Of a stretch of 64,000 nt of DNA, positions 20,721-32,370 are shown piece by piece. A program made the translations under genes and the position numbers. The notes under the pieces are model-generated. The model saw only the letters and a list, made by a program, of their open reading frames with translations. It made no database searches and was not told the DNA's origin. The stretch's first letter is position 1; every line of letters begins with the position of its first letter. Source of the DNA: Doryteuthis pealeii (Eukaryota; Mollusca; Cephalopoda; Myopsida; Loliginidae); contig CM042160.1 in NCBI GenBank assembly GCA_023376005.1, forward strand, positions 87,663,894-87,727,893, given 5' to 3'.

Positions 20721-21590
20721 ATAACTTCTTTGTTTTATAAATGGCCGGAAGAGATGATCAAATTTATTTAAGACCACACATTTTGTTGGGAAACACTCAA
20801 GTAGCCGGAAGAGATAGCACTTGGATTAGTGAGCGGAAGTGAATTCAGTTGGCTGGTTAGAACTAAAGGAGGGCGGCGCACACTTTCTGAAGGCTGTCGA
20901 CCGGGACGGAGGCGTCTCAACAGCATATTTATCAGAAGGCTGTCGACCTGAATAGTCACCATAAAAAGGGCCCCATCCACCGCCCATTTAAAAGAGCAGT
21001 TACCCAGGCGAGTAGCACACCCTACACTTTTTACTTATCGCACGAGAACTGCACGGCGCGTCGCAAGCAATTCCCAACGCTTGACTTCCTAAGAACTTCT
21101 AAGAGAAACGTCTAACAGCACTCTACAAACTACAGCGACCAGAATACCCTTGCTAGTTCCACTTCACCTACGGACTGTAATTTCACCTCTCAGATAAGTC
21201 TCGTAGCAAATGCCATCAAAATGTTGTATACTCTTCTTTTTCTTACTTCTATTAATCTTCTGCTCATCTTTGGTATCTTACGTTCTTCTGCTAGCGTCTC
21301 TTCTAACGTCTCTTCTAGCGTCTGGACTTCGTCTTGGTGGTCGGTCGCACTTAATTCATTTCTTCTTCTAGATCAGTCTTGTTGCCAAGACATTCATCAA
21401 CCACAAAACCATATTATTTATGTAAGCTTTTATTTACTTAACTAAACATTTCATGTAACTAACATAACGCGCGTGTGCAGTGAGCTTCAACTAAGGCAGA
21501 AAGACCTTATCTGCCTGACGTCCAAGCTGAAACTGAGAGCCAACCAGGTCTCGCGTGACTTCACGTATTTCGCGGGCTTTCTGTAATATT
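20721..21590 (+). other. LTR-like or promoter-like sequence, unclassified
   Basis: Contains a TATA-like cataaaaagggcccc near 20,960, a doubled 'gaaggctgtcgacc' (20,890 and 20,936) and a doubled 'ccggaagagat' (20,744 and 20,803). By position it could be the LTR of the gag relic. No LTR termini or target duplication are visible. Confidence 0.3.
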
Positions 21591-22674
21591 CCATGGAAAG
21601 TCTCGCCTGTGATATGAAAAGGAACCATCCCTTCAGAAATACAGGGGTTGACAATAATCTATGCATAGATTATGTAACAAAAATTCGCAACAATATTTTT
21701 TGTACCCTTTGTCAATATATGTGTTTAAATTCCATTGTGTTGTTTGTCTTCTTTCGTCCGAATAATTGCCTAAAACTGGGAGAATAAGAGCTCCCTAAAG
21801 ACCGTAATTTCCTCTTAGTACCGCCTAGGGAGAAGGTCTCCCCCTGAAACTGAGCTGATATTCTTTACTCTGCCAGGTAGAGATGGTTGAGCAAAGATTA
21901 ATCAATTAACGACTCGTTTTGCCGACGCCCAATTCGGTACACCGACATTAATTAGAATATTAGAACTCGCTAATTGAAATCGAGGCTGTTGTTATTGTTC
22001 TTTTATTGAGTTAAAATGTTTCGGATTCCAATTGGTCAATGTTATATTCCCTCATAATCTCCCTTCGGTCTTCTGGTGTTTCTTGTCGAACTCGGTAACC
22101 TTGACAAATTCAGAAGCTTTTGTAAGATTCAAAGGTTATGACAAGGTCATAACTCGTTGCAACGCAAACAAACTCCGACAAGGTTTGATAGACAAAACAT
22201 TTAATAGGTATACAACACATGGATATGACAAGATACATAAAGTACATAGATACATATACACGAGTAGAGATAATGACACATTCATGAATGGTAAAATACA
22301 AGATATTTAGGTATCAAAGAGATACCTAAATGTACATAAAAACGTAGTTACGGATACATGACTAAAGGATAGTCATATATCGTATAAGATACTTACTAGT
22401 AGTGAGTGGCCAGTGTTAAGGGCCGAAGCCCCAACGAGAAAGGGGTAGACCGTGTCTAACCCATGTGGTCTCGTAGCGAGGAAAGAGAAAAGAGGAAGAG
22501 AAGTTCAAATCAGCCGCTTAAATACACAAGGCCCCTAGCGGGAACCAGCGACATTAAATGGGCAGACAACTCTCCAGGCAAATACGAAAATAACTCCTAC
22601 ACTTTCATGTCACTTTCACGGAACTTCGAACCGAACCCTTTATTTAACTGGTCCTAATGTATCTATTAAGTATC
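21591..22674. other. no recognisable gene
   Basis: Short ORFs only. A small palindrome 'atttaggtatc/gatacctaaat' lies at 22,306-22,331. Confidence 0.4.
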
Positions 22675-22800
22675 GGCGCCAAAACTCATGGGTGCATCAC
22701 ATGATTGTTATGTCCAATCACAGAAAGGCTCTCGTTCGCTTAGCTCCACACATAGAAATAGACGTATTTTCCTGATCCAACAGACGGATATCAATTTCCA
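22675..22800 (+). repeat. dispersed repeat shared with 7,886-8,070
   Basis: 'ggcgccaaaactcatggg', 'tccaatcacaga' and 'ctgatccaacag' are in the same order as in the earlier copy. Confidence 0.5.
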
Positions 22801-22934
22801 AAATACGAGGCCATCGATTTTGTATCTTGACCTCTTCGTTGGTATCTATTTTAGTCATTTTAGTTTCTGCTACCAATTAAGCCACGGCAGATCAAGCACC
22901 AATGTCAAAATAATGTACTTATAATCACTTATTG

Positions 22935-23110
22935 GTTTGGTTTGTTTTACGGCATATCAACCTCAGTGGGTCATTTAATGCCGACAAAGTTTTGAAATAA
23001 ATTCCTTCTTAATGGATACTCATTTTTTTTTTATAAAGATATTTTTTCTATTTAACCCATAGATGGGACCCGAACAGGTACTACCTCTCCGGATCAGAGT
23101 GAATCAGAGA
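22935..23110 (+). repeat. family B copy, 3'-truncated
   Basis: 'tttacggcatatcaacctca' to 'aacccatagatgggacccga' and 'ggatcagagtg'. It breaks off before the 5S-like sequence. Confidence 0.85.
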
Positions 23111-23169
23111 GCTTTTCTTTATTTATTTCTCTCATTTATCATTCAGTCATCATAACACATCCAACAAAA

Positions 23170-23250
23170 AGTGGTTCCCAAGTTAAGCAACGACGAACAT
23201 GTTTAATACTTGGATGGGTGACCATTTAAGCAACAGCAGGTACTGTAAGC
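23170..23250 (+). pseudogene. 5S rRNA-derived sequence
   Basis: The 3' two-thirds of a 5S rRNA can be read: 'cccaagttaagcaacg' (internal A-box region) and 'ttaatacttggatgggtgacc' (C-box region, nearly invariant in animals). The end 'gcaggtactgtaagc' matches the 3' part of 5S. The 5' third is missing and many bases differ, so it is a 5S pseudogene or the head of a 5S-derived SINE. Confidence 0.8.
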
Positions 23251-23264
23251 AACCGAACATAAAA

Positions 23265-23739
23265 AAATGTTTGTTTGTTTTACGGCATATCAACCTCAGT
23301 GGGTCATTTAATACCGACAAAGTTTTGAAATAAACTAATTCTTAATGGATACTCAATTTTTTTTATAAACGTATTTTTCTATTTAACCAATAGATGGGAC
23401 CTCAACAGGTACTACCACTCCGGGTCAGAGTGGACCAGGGAGCACTGGTGATGAAGGGGTGCTCCACACTTCCCAGACCTCCAAAACTGGAACCTCACCA
23501 TCTGAGTTTAACCTCATTCCCAGGACACGAAGACCCTCAGCCACCACCTACTAGTACCCATATGATAAAAAGGGTTGGAGCTTGCCATACCTGCAATAGG
23601 GTTGGGGCAATCATATAGGTGCTAGGGCTTGACATGACCAGCCGATTGATCGCAGGGCCTCTCCGACCGCCCGTCTAGCCTAAGTAAGGGCCAAAGTGGA
23701 GTTGAATATCATGGACTGCTCAGCCACATGGGTTCCATG
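23265..23739 (+). repeat. family B copy, left portion
   Basis: Full family B order, 'tttacggcatatcaacctca' through 'gccgattgatcgcagggcc' and 'catggactgctcagccac'. It is interrupted by the solo LTR at 23,740 and resumes at 24,087. Confidence 0.85.
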
Positions 23740-24086
23740 TGTTGGAGATTTTCGTATATATAAGGTGTGTGCCAGTTCTCTGCCTATACTTATAGACTGG
23801 CCAAGGTCACGTGATTGACTCTTCTAACCAATCACTAACATTACTACTGGCCTGATAAGATACTTAAACCCCCGATATTGGTCATAATTCAAATATTACC
23901 ATTGGAGGACGCACATAAGATTGCCGGGATCTTTACCAATGCTCACGAAGGACTTATACGATTGCCAGCAACTGATGACACTTTAGTAACCAAAGGATTC
24001 ACATTGTCGACGGACTCTTTATCAAGGATTCTACCAGATAAGCGCTTCTGTAATAAGGTCAAGGAATGGCCCTTAAAAACTTAACA
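23740..24086 (+). mobile_element. solo LTR (family F), second copy
   Basis: Begins TGTTGGAG and ends TTAACA, with TATA-like tatataagg at 23,756. Shared landmarks with the 10,543 copy: 'atagact..c.aggtcacgtg', 'gaaggactt', 'accaaaggattc', 'tggccc.taaaa'. It splits a family B repeat. A target duplication is not obvious here. Confidence 0.65.
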
Positions 24087-24196
24087 AGCATCACGGGTCG
24101 CCCACGGCCAACAACAGGTGGTCCCACTGGGAGAGTCTTACACCTCTGTAGAGGTGCAGTCCGTGTATTCTAACGCCCCAGCCGACAGGGCGGACT
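24087..24196 (+). repeat. family B copy, right portion
   Basis: 'catcacgggtcgcccacgg' to 'ccgacagggcggac', matching 44,830-44,940 and completing the copy begun at 23,265. Confidence 0.8.
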
Positions 24197-24401
24197 TGTT
24201 TACTGAATATTTATTAATTTATTGTCTACATTGGCGTATACTATTTATTTATTATTTCACAGCGTTAAGTCGGTGAATTTAATTTCGAAACTATTATACA
24301 TATTTCAATAGAAATCACATGAAAAAAACAAACAAACAGAAAAGCAGATATAGTTATAGTATAAGAATACTATGGTGGTTGTCTTGAGTGAAGTTATATA
24401 T

Positions 24402-24449
<48 letters not shown>

Positions 24450-24879
24450 TGTTTGTTTTTTTTAAGTTGGGCGTTATTACGAAGCATTAAAAAATATATA
24501 AATGAATGAACTCGATATTATGGAGTATTGGATTCACTTATTTTTTAATTATTTTTTTTTGTCATAAATTTTCAGGTTCGTTAGATACCCTTTATCAAAT
24601 GAATGTTATTACTGTTTAACGGCTTCCTTGTCTCTGTTGTTATCGACAGTGGCAGCGTCTGTGAAATATTTATAATAACGGAGAATTCCGATGTCTGCGT
24701 TCAATCCCTTCACGTGTGTTTGTAATTTTAGAATCTATTTAGTTTCTGATTGTTTTCTAGATTGCGTTGTTGGAAATGTGTGTTCTATTAAAATGCATTT
24801 GAGGTGTGTAAGGTTGTGTGATAGGGTGTTAAAATGAAGTGCTATTGTACTATGCGGGGATTTGAGATTTATATATATT
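24197..24879. other. no recognisable gene; (AT)n at 24,394-24,443
   Basis: AT-rich, with two TA runs around 24,400-24,443. Sequence directly upstream of 24,880 may belong to the LINE fragment. Confidence 0.5.
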
Positions 24880-25205
24880 ATGCTATACTGTATGATGAAC
24901 TAGTGGAGGGCACCCGACCGGTAGGGAGACCACGCCTACACTTCAAAGATGTCTGCAAGAGAGACATGAAGACATGCCACATCGACATAAACACATGGGA
25001 GGCTTGTGCAGAAGACCGTGCGACCTGGTGCCTCCTCGTCAAACAAAGAACGAAAGGGAGTGAGAAAGAGAGGAAAGAAGTTGCAAAAAGAAAAGAGAGC
25101 TAAAAGCAAGGAGAGACAACAACACCTTTTGTTTGCAATCACTGTACCAGAGACTGCCATTCAAGGATCGGTCTGTTCAGCCACTCATGTAGCTGTAGGT
25201 AAAAA
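24880..25205 (+). pseudogene. non-LTR retrotransposon ORF, C-terminal end
   Basis: The frame reads 'YDELVEGTRPVGRPRLHFKD' then 'VCKRDMKTCHIDINTWEA', 'AEDRATWCLLVKQ' and, after an in-frame stop at 25,101-25,103, 'FVCNHCTRDCHSRIGLFSHS'. The GRPxLRFKDVCKRDM block followed by DRxxW and a terminal CxxC...RIGLxSH finger is a very recognisable ending of LINE polyproteins in molluscs and annelids. The RT domain is absent; a 5'-truncated dead copy. Confidence 0.88.
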
Positions 25206-25251
25206 AAAATGGACACTACGCCATCGTCTTAAATAGACGGAAGGTTGCCAA

Positions 25252-25252
<1 letters not shown>

Positions 25253-25302
<50 letters not shown>
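25253..25302. repeat. (AT)n then (CA)n microsatellite
   Basis: Pure TA run directly following the LINE 3' end, then acacacac. Confidence 0.9.
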
Positions 25303-25897
25303 ATAAGGTCACATATATAAAGACAGAAAAACAAATAACTCATGAATTTAACGAGTAATATGTGTATTAAAACAAATAAATTACAGAAGTCAAAATGTAC
25401 TGTTCAAGTTCCAGCAGAATATGCTTTTTGAAAGTTCAGTAATATAGAGGAAGAAAGAGTTGAGTTCAGTCCAATAGAGGATGTGGTGTGGGTCGGCGGT
25501 TAGTAGTCCCTAGATCTTGCCCGAAGGAGCGACGCTTTGTACCAACGCCGATAGTCAACTGACTTATCGACATAGTCAGCTGTTTTTATATTTATCAAGT
25601 AGGCTCGAGAATCGCTTTGAAAGGTTGGGGGGGGGAGATTAATGATTGGTTGAAAACATTAAATAGGGGATATTTTTAATTGTTTATAAATTTGTTTTTC
25701 ATCGGAAGCTTGCGTGGAGCCTATGTGCAGAACACTTGTTTTGTTATTTTCGTTTAGAGCTACTGACGGGTTAACATCCATTTTATATTGCATTTCTCAG
25801 TAACTTTGGTTCTATTCCGAAGTGTTTTGCTTTTCCTTTAATTTGTTTGTTTGGTGAGTGGATGTAATGAGTTAGTAAAATTTGTGAATCAAGATAT
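25303..25897. other. no recognisable gene
   Basis: Mixed AT-rich sequence, short ORFs only. Confidence 0.4.
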
Positions 25898-25969
<72 letters not shown>

Positions 25970-25970
25970 G
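25898..25970. repeat. (TA)n-(GATA)n microsatellite
   Basis: Interrupted TA run followed by about nine GATA units. Confidence 0.95.
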
Positions 25971-26269
25971 TGAGGTATCCAAAACTTGGTAGTAAGGGAT
26001 GATTCGATATGTGATTTCTAAGACACACTGTATTATTATTGTATGATCCAGTATGTATAAATACAGCGAATCTTTAAATCACTACAGAGAGCTCAATGTA
26101 TAATAATCTTTTTAGATTATATACAGGCCAATATTTATCTTTGAAAGGAAGGAAAAACTCACCACCGTTATTCCATAATAAATTTTCGACCAAAATTGGG
26201 GCCTTTATAAATCTAAGTTGATTTAATAAAGCTCCCCAAAATCCAGTCTCATCAGATGGAAAATCAACA

Positions 26270-26412
26270 ATAATTTGAATTGCATAACAGAAAAATTTAC
26301 TCCTCAAAAAAATTTTTTCTTCACAAAATGTATACATTAAAAGACATCTGTTATAACGAGTATGATATAAATCATATAGACAGAGTTTAATTTAACTGCT
26401 CACAAAAGTGAC
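26270..26412. repeat. left arm of a ~150-bp inverted repeat
   Basis: 'aattgcataacagaaaaatt', 'aaaatgtatacattaaaaga' and 'ttataacgagtatgatataa' are mirrored at 26,693-26,844, with ~280 bp between the arms. Confidence 0.9.
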
Positions 26413-26519
26413 AGTAATCGATATTAATTAATTAATTAATATATGATTGGTTAATGAACATTAACATACGATAAAACCAACCAACCAACCAACCAACCAA
26501 ACAAGAATTCGGGTTAAGG
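26413..26519. repeat. AT-rich spacer with (CCAA)n
   Basis: 'ttaattaattaattaata' then an aaccaaccaacc run. Confidence 0.8.
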
Positions 26520-26692
26520 ACGAAATTGTGGGGGTTAAAATAAAATTAGAATAAAAAAATGTCCCATGAGCCTTCAGACCGGAAGAACCTTCTGAACATG
26601 TGCCGGACCCACTTCCTACCACCAAGATAATCTCTCGGTCATTCGGACTCGGGCCTCAACTGTGATCAGACATTATTACTGGACATATCGAT
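26520..26692 (+). repeat. family C copy, left portion
   Basis: 'gtgggggttaaaataaaatt' to 'tattactggacatatcgatta'. The copy is split by the inverted arm at 26,693-26,844. Confidence 0.8.
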
Positions 26693-26844
26693 TACAGTCA
26701 TTTTTGTGAGCAGTTAGATTAAACGCTGTCTATATGATTTATATCATACTCGTTATAACAGATGGTGACAGTCTTTTAATGTATACATTTTATAAAGAAA
26801 AGTTTTTTTGAAGAGTAAATTTTTCTGTTATGCAATTTCCTCTC
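26693..26844. repeat. right arm of the inverted repeat, inserted in family C
   Basis: Inverse of 26,270-26,412. It sits inside a family C copy, whose sequence continues at 26,845 as 'cctctcaacgatgtagttatg'. Confidence 0.9.
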
Positions 26845-27045
26845 AACGATGTAGTTATGACCCATGAATAAAGCCTGCATCATAAAACTACCTTTTGTCT
26901 TTGTCTCTCTCTTCCTTTTCCTTCCTTTAATTCCTTTCCAGCTCGACCACCGAATATAATGGGGTTAAAAAGAAAACCTGTGAACACGCACCAGAATTAA
27001 CCAACGACCTTTAACCCAACATTAAAACCCTTAAAACCCCACAAA
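26845..27045 (+). repeat. family C copy, right portion
   Basis: 'cataaaactaccttttgtct' to 'aatggggttaaaaag' and 'aaaaccccacaaac' follow the standard family C order. Confidence 0.75.
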
Positions 27046-27275
27046 CTCATAAGTGACGTTCTCCTGTGGTACCTACACATGGACACACCAGTGTAGGCAA
27101 CCAGCAAAAACCTACATCAATGTTCGTTGTACGGATTCTGGATGCTGTGCGGAAGACCTGCCAGAGACGATAACCGATAGGACGGGTGGCGAGAAAGAGT
27201 CAAAGGAATCCGTGCTGTCACCGAAATCTTCAGCTGCTGCTGCTGCTGATGGTCATCGTTTATTTTATACGAATC
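27046..27275 (+). pseudogene. non-LTR retrotransposon ORF, C-terminal end
   Basis: Successive frames give 'DVLLWYLHMDTPV', then 'PAKTYINVRCTDSGCCAEDL', 'ETITDR', and after a one-base shift 'GWRERVKGIRAVTE'. The order VLLW-x-H-(GRPAKTYI)-C-x-D-x-GC-x-EDLP-DR-x-GW-x-ER is the standard end of one LINE family common in molluscs. At least two frameshifts; not functional. Confidence 0.8.
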
Positions 27276-27330
27276 TACTATTGAACTAACCCCAGTATTA
27301 GTTCTGTAAATGACACAAATGACAAAACGG

Positions 27331-27544
27331 TACTTTTCGCGGAGAACCGTCCCGGCCTCCTGCCTCAAAAATCGCTCCCCGGTGGCTGCTGAAAAAAACC
27401 CACCTACGATTGAAGTCCGTAGCTGAAGCGGTGTCACTTGCAAAAAAACACTATGGTTAGGGTTAGGGTTGGGGTTAGTTTAATGGGGAAATAAATAAAT
27501 AATTATTGAGGTAGGAGGCCGGGACGGTTCTCTGCGAAAAGTAC
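27331..27544. mobile_element. short foldback element related to 47,282-47,826
   Basis: 'gtacttttcgcggagaacc' and 'gtcccggcctcctgcctcaa' at the left are mirrored at 27,505-27,544. The left interior ('aaaaatcgctccccggtgg', 'agcggtgtcacttg') parallels the arm of the 47,282 element. The right interior carries (TTAGGG)-like 'ggttagggttagggttgggg' and 'agtttaatggggaaataaa', also seen at 62,690-62,735. Confidence 0.75.
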
Positions 27545-27887
27545 CGACAAAATTCAACCATTAGAAAAACCTATGTAAAATCTTAATTAAATAGATTTTT
27601 TTATGGCTACATAATGATAACAGTAATTTCGAATAAATTTGTATATCATGGTATATCTCTTATATTGCCCAAAAGTCTGGGGAATTAAGAATTAAACAAA
27701 AAAAAAAGATGAAATTAAACTGGGTTATTTATTTCCAGGTGGAGCGTTTGAGTGAGATATGTAGGAGTATTTCGGTGAGACGCGGGAAACGCTGGATAAG
27801 TTAACAAATGAATAAATTATTAAAAGTTTTTTTTCTGGAGTCTCCTTAACACGAACACGCTTAAAAATAGTTTCCAAAATCACTGTG

Positions 27888-27889
<2 letters not shown>
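27545..27889. other. no recognisable gene
   Basis: AT-rich flank immediately left of the giant inverted repeat. Confidence 0.4.
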
Positions 27890-27890
<1 letters not shown>

Positions 27891-27958
<68 letters not shown>

Positions 27959-27982
27959 TATCTATCTATCTATCTATCTATC
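27891..27982. repeat. (CT)n-(ATCT)n microsatellite
   Basis: CT run with one break, then seven ATCT units. The mirror position in the other arm (39,030-39,055) has only a short agatagatacagagaga remnant. Confidence 0.95.
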
Positions 27983-29186
27983 TTTATTAACTCTTAGAGG
28001 GACTACCGTCTTTAACCCTATGCGTCTCAACTTGGTGTAACGGTTAGCCAGCTACCTTCGAATATTCATTACAACAGAGCAGCGAGTTGTATGCTCCTTA
28101 CTTGCGACCTTGTGTCATTCCTGGCGAACGGGTTGGGTATTACTTGCTACCTTTAACCTTTTTGTCTATCACAGATTTTGAAAAATACGCAAATACGTTA
28201 GTCTTGACTTATTTTTATTGCATATACAAATTCAATCCAAAGCCTATGTACCTGCTCATCGGCTTAAATTCAAACCAAAAGGGTTAATTTCCTTTACCAG
28301 ATGAGTCACGTCAACCACCCGATCAGATTAACAGCAGGAAACACCTTGAGTTATCCCCCTTGGCACAATCCCCGAAATGTACACATTTATTAATTAATTG
28401 TCATCATTTCGATCGCCTTAAAAACGATTGAACTAACATTCGACGACTTTTATCTATCAGCTGCGAATTCGTCCGGTTTTTACCTGGATTTATGCGTCTA
28501 TTTATCCATACGTATGAGTTTAACGTGTGAGGGTTTCTTGTTGCAGCGGCTGAAAGCGAGCGCATGCTCGTTGCGCAGAAAGGAAGTAGCGTGGCCCACA
28601 CCAAGAAAAGAACACGACTACACTTGCATGAAGGAGCCTCGTAAAAATGATGTGAATGTTCGTCAGGTTCTGTTTATTTTTATAGCCATCACCATTTCTT
28701 CCTAACTGGATCTTTGTGATCTGTCGTTACAGACATCGTCAACGCATGTATTTCCTCTTGTATTATAAAAGAGTCCCCGTTTATAAGAACTTACCAAGAA
28801 GCAAGGGAGGAAGAAAAAAGGAAGATTGATTCTTCTTTGAATTGACTACAAAAGCCGGGCATCTAAAACAACGAACACTAACAGTTTCGGAAGTGTGGTT
28901 AGAATAAAGAAGAGAGTGGAAGATATTTTTGTGTGTGTGTTATCTCTAAAAAAAAGATAAATAAAAACAACCTAAACCAGGAGAAAGGATTATTTACCAT
29001 CACAGACGATCATAGAAAAAATATCCAATTTTATTCATTGATATCTCAAAAAGGGGGAATTTTAGACCCCTTTAAAATTGTTCTAAAAAAAAAGGAAGTA
29101 CGAAATTTTGATTTTTTTAATTAATTTATTTGATTTTCATTTATTACTTTTTTTTTTTAACCCAAATTACTGCATGAACTATTATA

Positions 29187-29490
29187 ATGCAGGTAACAGT
29201 TACCACATTGTCAGACGAAGTCTTTACGATCGAAGTTAGCGAAGACTTGAATTGGAAAACTTTAAGGCACTATGTGAATTTGAAACCGGATCCCGGCTAG
29301 GGAAATTGCAATTTTATGGAACGGGAGACCATTACATGATGGAAAAACCAGTCTTAAAGCCTATGGCATTCGCAACAATGATATTTTGCTTCTCCAACAC
29401 ATGCGAGGGGTAACAGGCCTGGCCAACCCCACTGGGTCTCGTTCCCCAAACACCAGTTCCACGCGCAGCGAATGTCCACTAGTGGAACAG
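29187..29490 (+). CDS. DDI2: DDI1/DDI2 homologue, first coding exon (ubiquitin-like domain)
   Basis: DDI proteins are ubiquitin-linked shuttle factors with an N-terminal ubiquitin-like (UBL) domain and a retroviral-type aspartic protease domain; animal DDI2 activates NRF1. The ATG at 29,187 opens 'MQVTVTTLSDEVFTIEVSED'. Allowing two one-base gaps (near 29,250 and 29,290) the frame continues with an 'LENFKALCEFETGIPA' block, then 'WNGRPLHDGKTSLKAYGI' and 'NNDILLLQHM'. This is the conserved UBL order of DDI1/2 (FRALCE.E.GIP, RPL.D...SL..YG...GD...L). A linker follows and ends at a good donor, CAG|gtaagag, at 29,490/29,491. The HDD and protease exons are not in this window. The two gaps break the frame as written; they look like sequence errors, but a pseudogene is possible. 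Confidence 0.82.
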
Positions 29491-31125
29491 GTAAGAGCCT
29501 TTTTTCTTTCTTTTATAAGATCCCTGTTAAAGAAAAAAGATGAGGGAGTAATTAGTTGTCTTTTTTCTAATATTTTTTAAAAATTGTCTGTAAGGAGAAA
29601 ATGTATTTTGTAAACAAAATACCTGAATGTGAGTTTTGGGAGAACTACTTTTTCCAACCCGATGGAATACAATAAAAACAATACATCGGATTTTTTATTA
29701 AAATTTCATTCATAATTAATTTTTAAAAAAATCTTTTTATTTTTTAATTGATAGTTTCATGTATCTATTTGAAAAAATATATTTTCATCACAATATTTTC
29801 AAATTGTTTAATGGAAAAAAAAAATTAAGTTGTTCAATGTAAGTAGAAAAAAAAACCTACTTATTTTGGATTTTGAAAAAAAAAAAAAAAAAATAGGGTT
29901 ACCAATTTACTTCTCAATTTGAATTTCGTTGTGTATTATATTTTATTTACGGAATCCCTCCTTTTTTTTAAAAAAAAGATGTTACTGGTCCCTTCCCTAC
30001 AACAAAAACATAATCATCCTCTTTCGTCTTCTTTTTTAACTTTTTTTTTCTATCCTCATTTTTTTTAAATATTTAAAAAAATCTATATCTAATTTTTTTT
30101 TTTTTTTAATGTATGTAAATGATTTGGACTAGTATTTATTTAGTGTTTACTAAATTTTAATACTAAACATTGTTTAGTATTAAAATTAGACACCAAGTTA
30201 ATAAATTTAAAAAAATATTAAAGTTATGTATATTTAATATACTATATTTTTTTAGTTTAATTTGTTTTGTAAAGAGAAAAAGAAAAGTTGTTTTATTTTT
30301 AGTTGTATGTCGCGTGTATGTATTTTTTCTTTGTATTTTCTCTCTTTTCTTTAGTACACATACACTAAAATATAATATCGACATACAATATATACCACAA
30401 TATACAAATACTCTTATTAAAAAAATGTTCTAGTTGATATTTGACTGTTTTGTTTTTAAACCTTTGGATAATTAAATTAAAAAGCTGATTATTGAATGAT
30501 AGAATAGTACAGTACTAAGTTTCTTTGTTAGTATTTATCTATACTACTACATGATTGTACAATGTACATTCATAACATAACCCAAGTTTTTACTGTCTCC
30601 CTTTACATATCGGCCCTGACCAAGTTTTTTTGAATTGTACTAAAAATAAGCTCCATTTCCTTATCATTTAAATGGGGGGTTACTTTTTTGTGTATGTTTT
30701 ATTCATTTTAAATTCTTTTATTTTCTTTATCTAAGAAAATATTTGGCTATTTCTATTACCCTCCTCAGTTTTTTTTGTTTCATTCATTATCTGTAAAAAA
30801 AAAATTAAAAGCATTTTCTTCTTTTTTTTTTTTTTTTCTTTTTTTGAATTTTCAGAAAGAATGTTACTAACGATTTAATCCGACAAACAAAAGAAAAACC
30901 ATATCTAAAGATAATTTGTAAATAAGTCTTAACACCCTGTGCCTGGTGGTGGTTCAGTTAAAGTAATTATTTAATTATTTAGTCAGTCACAGTTGTTCAG
31001 GATCGAAGTCGACTACAAAATTGGTGTCACTGTCATTTTAGTTTCGCTCATGTGATGTGACCCCCATAAAACACTCACATACACACAATAAAACACAGTT
31101 GTGTGTGTGTGTCTGTATAAAACAA

Positions 31126-31177
<52 letters not shown>

Positions 31178-32370
31178 GTTTTTCTTTTAAGGTTAAGATA
31201 GTAAAAAAAAAAAAAAATATTGACAAAACTAGGAGATGAAAGGGGTTTAAACAGAACCACTTAGGGTAGTGCAAATAAAATGGTCATAATATGTTTAAAA
31301 TGAATAGTGACTTATTTTTTCTGACTTTAAAGTGATTATAAAGATTTTTTCCTTATAAAAAAATCAAAATTCTAGTGTTTTTTTTGTTTTTTTAGTTTTT
31401 GTTTGTTTTTAAAACTATATTCATTTATTTTTAGAAATAGTATTTCTTAAAATAAATGAATTTTAAATACAATATTGACCAAAAAACGGTTAAAAAAGAT
31501 GTTTACTATTTTTAATTAGCATTTTTTTACTCTCTACTCTCTAAGTTATTATTAAATAAATATCAACTTAATTTCTAAAAATTTATTTATTTATTTTAGA
31601 AATGCAATATATTTAACCAAAAATGATTAAAAAGAAAGACCGGTGGTTTTTTTTCATTTAGTGGGGGAAGGCTGTGCTCAGTTTTTACTCTAAATATAGA
31701 CTTTATTTTATTTATTTATTTATGAGAAAGACAATAATTGCTGATAGAGAAAAGTAGTTCCCCTGTTTTAAAATAATAAGCAAATCATTCTCTTTTATAA
31801 GTGTCGTGTAAAAAAAGCAAAAAAAAGCGGATCTTGCCAATTTAATGCCTAACACTCAGAATTCGATAAGAATTCATTCAACCATGTGAGTCACAATAGG
31901 ATAATTGATTTGATAGAAGAAAGAAAAAAAAAACCGTCTTTTCCGAATTTATTAAAATATGTGCGTGTTTTAACAGACCAAATTCGCAAAAACTTTTTTA
32001 ATAATAAATTAAGCTGCAAAACTTTCGCACACCTATTATCCGTTGCTATGATGACTGAGATTTTTTTTCTTTTTACTATGTTCGGCATTTTCAAACATGT
32101 TTTGTTTATCATTTGTTTATCTTTTATTTAGTGGGGCAAACGATTATGTCACATTACAAGAGAACAAGTTTAAAAATAATATATAATATATATATATAGC
32201 AGCGAAAAGGTATTTTAAGCTGTAGACAAATAATAGGAGGTTGTTATAATCCAGGAAAAAAAAAAAAAAAAAAAAGAATAATAATAAAAATAAAAAAATA
32301 GGTACCACCAATTGTGACGTCATAGACGTATTTTACAAAATAAATTAAACCTCCCTGATTGAAAAAAAAT
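29491..32370 (+). other. presumed DDI intron 1, very AT-rich, no exon seen
   Basis: Follows the donor at 29,491. It contains long A and T homopolymers, (GT)n and (AT)n at about 31,098-31,174, and no conserved exon on either strand. ORFs here are short and Phe/Lys/Ile-rich. Confidence 0.55.
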
